A stretch of DNA of 64,000 nt. Source: Sphingopyxis sp. H115 (lineage in GTDB: Bacteria > Pseudomonadota > Alphaproteobacteria > Sphingomonadales > Sphingomonadaceae). Below, in pieces: positions 63,227 to 64,000 of the stretch; position 1 is the stretch's first letter; every line of letters starts with the position of its first letter. Location: NCBI RefSeq assembly GCF_001468465.1, contig NZ_LNSA01000019.1, positions 28,562 through 92,561 of the forward strand. The letters are read 5' to 3'. The notes under the pieces are model-generated. The model saw only the letters and a program-made list of their open reading frames with translations. It was not told the DNA's origin and did not search any database. The translations under genes and the position numbers were made by a program.

Positions 63227-64000
63227 ATGGCGAAGAGTCTGAAGCGCCCCCTCTCGATCGCGCTCGGCGCGCTTGCGACGACGACGCTCGGCGGCTGCTA
63301 TTATGGCGACGTCTATGGGGCGGGCTATGCCTCGGGCGGCGACTGCGCCGCGCGCTATGGCAACGCTTATTATGATTATGACGGCTATGCCTATGACGAC
63401 GGCTATGGCTATGATTGCTACGACGCCTCCGATTATGGCAGCGGCTTCGTCAATATCGGGTTCGGCGGCGGCTGGTACGACAGCTATTATTATCCTGGCT
63501 ATGGGCTGTGGATGTTCGATAACTACCGCAACCGCTATCCGCTCCGCGGCCAGTATCTGAACTATTGGGGCGGGCGCCGCGCCTGGTGGAAACATCATGG
63601 CGGTCGCAAGGATTGGAAGCCGGGACGCCCCGGCTGGCATCATGGCGACCGCGACGGGAAACCCGGCGATGGCAGGCCGGGACGCCCCGGCGGCTGGAAC
63701 CGCGGCGACCGCGATGGCGACCGCCCGGGCGCCACGCGCCCTGGCCGCGGCAACCCCGGAACACCCCCCGCGGCCGGCAATCCCGGCCGGCCGGACCGGG
63801 GGCCGGGACGTCCGGATCGCCCCGGCGGCTGGAACCGCGGCGACGGCCATCCCGACGGACCGCGCGGCCCGCGTCCGGGCCGCGGCGCGGGCAATCCCGG
63901 CGCCCCCCCTGCCGCCGCCGTTCCGGGACGCCCCGGCGGTGGACCGGGCGCCGTCCGGCCGCGGCCCGAACGCCCGGCTCCCGTCGCCAGCCCGCCGCCC
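63227..64000 (+). CDS. Tyr/Gly-rich then Pro/Gly/Arg-rich lipoprotein (3' end outside window)
   Basis: An incomplete gene; 258 codons are open to the window edge. Signal peptide with lipobox-like L-G-G-C (about 24). Next is a Tyr/Gly/Asp-rich region (about 25-95; repeated G-Y-A-Y-D, G-Y-G-Y-D), then a basic Pro/Gly/Arg/Asp-rich region with imperfect repeats (P-G-R-P-G-G-W-N-R-G-D). AAAAGGAAAAAG ribosome binding site. Composition suggests a surface or matrix-associated disordered protein; no family recognised. Divergent from the P450 gene. Confidence 0.75.
   Translation, partial: MAKSLKRPLSIALGALATTTLGGCYYGDVYGAGYASGGDCAARYGNAYYDYDGYAYDDGYGYDCYDASDYGSGFVNIGFGGGWYDSYYYPGYGLWMFDNYRNRYPLRGQYLNYWGGRRAWWKHHGGRKDWKPGRPGWHHGDRDGKPGDGRPGRPGGWNRGDRDGDRPGATRPGRGNPGTPPAAGNPGRPDRGPGRPDRPGGWNRGDGHPDGPRGPRPGRGAGNPGAPPAAAVPGRPGGGPGAVRPRPERPAPVASPPP

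Overview
The window is high-GC alphaproteobacterial chromosome. Gene content and style point to Sphingomonadaceae, most likely a Sphingopyxis- or Sphingomonas-like organism. Indicators are the suf order sufR-sufB-sufC-sufD-sufS-sufT-sufA with a short SufD, a UrcA-family protein, DUF4403, DUF3008 and DUF6356 proteins, type 2 ArgC, and abundant short palindromic intergenic repeats. The assignment rests on recognised families, not on a database search. No tRNA, rRNA, CRISPR array, prophage or conventional transposase was seen.

Layout. 0.2-9.3 kb: a serine-repeat secreted protein with a PEP-CTERM-like tail, serS, surE, a LysM/LytM lipoprotein, a potassium-channel-like protein, DUF423, rimO and a DUF4403 lipoprotein. 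9.3-11.5 kb: a phosphate-transport unit (Nudix-DUF47 fusion plus PiT permease, minus strand) behind a Pho-box-like site. 11.6-20.4 kb: a Baeyer-Villiger-type monooxygenase, an SDR/DUF3008/lipoprotein cluster, a leucyl aminopeptidase, an NlpC/P60 hydrolase, argC and a PQQ-type sugar dehydrogenase. 20.5-29.7 kb: dnaN, an Asp/Glu racemase convergent with a LysR regulator, UrcA, a sirtuin, dapB, nth, a divergent HxlR/SDR pair and rlmN. 30-36 kb: an outer-membrane barrel protein, YnfA, and the conserved arylesterase/ABC group (tesA-ybbA-ybbP-like). 35.8-39.7 kb, minus strand: thrS, a metallophosphoesterase and a TSUP permease, overlapping end to end. Upstream of thrS is a threonine-rich leader peptide with terminator and antiterminator hairpins. 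39.7-44.3 kb: small membrane/XRE genes and a thioesterase-glyoxalase I-glyoxalase II set. 44.5-52.6 kb: an acyl-CoA ligase, gamma-glutamyltransferase, pyrD, a DUF885 protein, an AraC regulator, a candidate small RNA and an orphan Imm8-type immunity gene. 52.8-59.8 kb: the suf operon. 59.8-64 kb: an extensin-like protein, a second TSUP permease, a cytochrome P450 and a Tyr/Gly/Pro-rich lipoprotein that runs off the window.

Main points of interest. (1) A candidate ribosome-mediated attenuator for thrS at 39522-39650. (2) A 425-bp inverted-repeat-bounded cassette carrying a DUF559 gene inside the suf operon. It is followed by a second copy of the last 16 codons of sufB that is identical in protein but differs at 7 codons. 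(3) A Nudix domain fused in frame to a DUF47/PhoU-like phosphate-transport accessory protein behind a Pho-box-like site. (4) Several families of short inverted-repeat elements, one of them inserted in frame in sufS.
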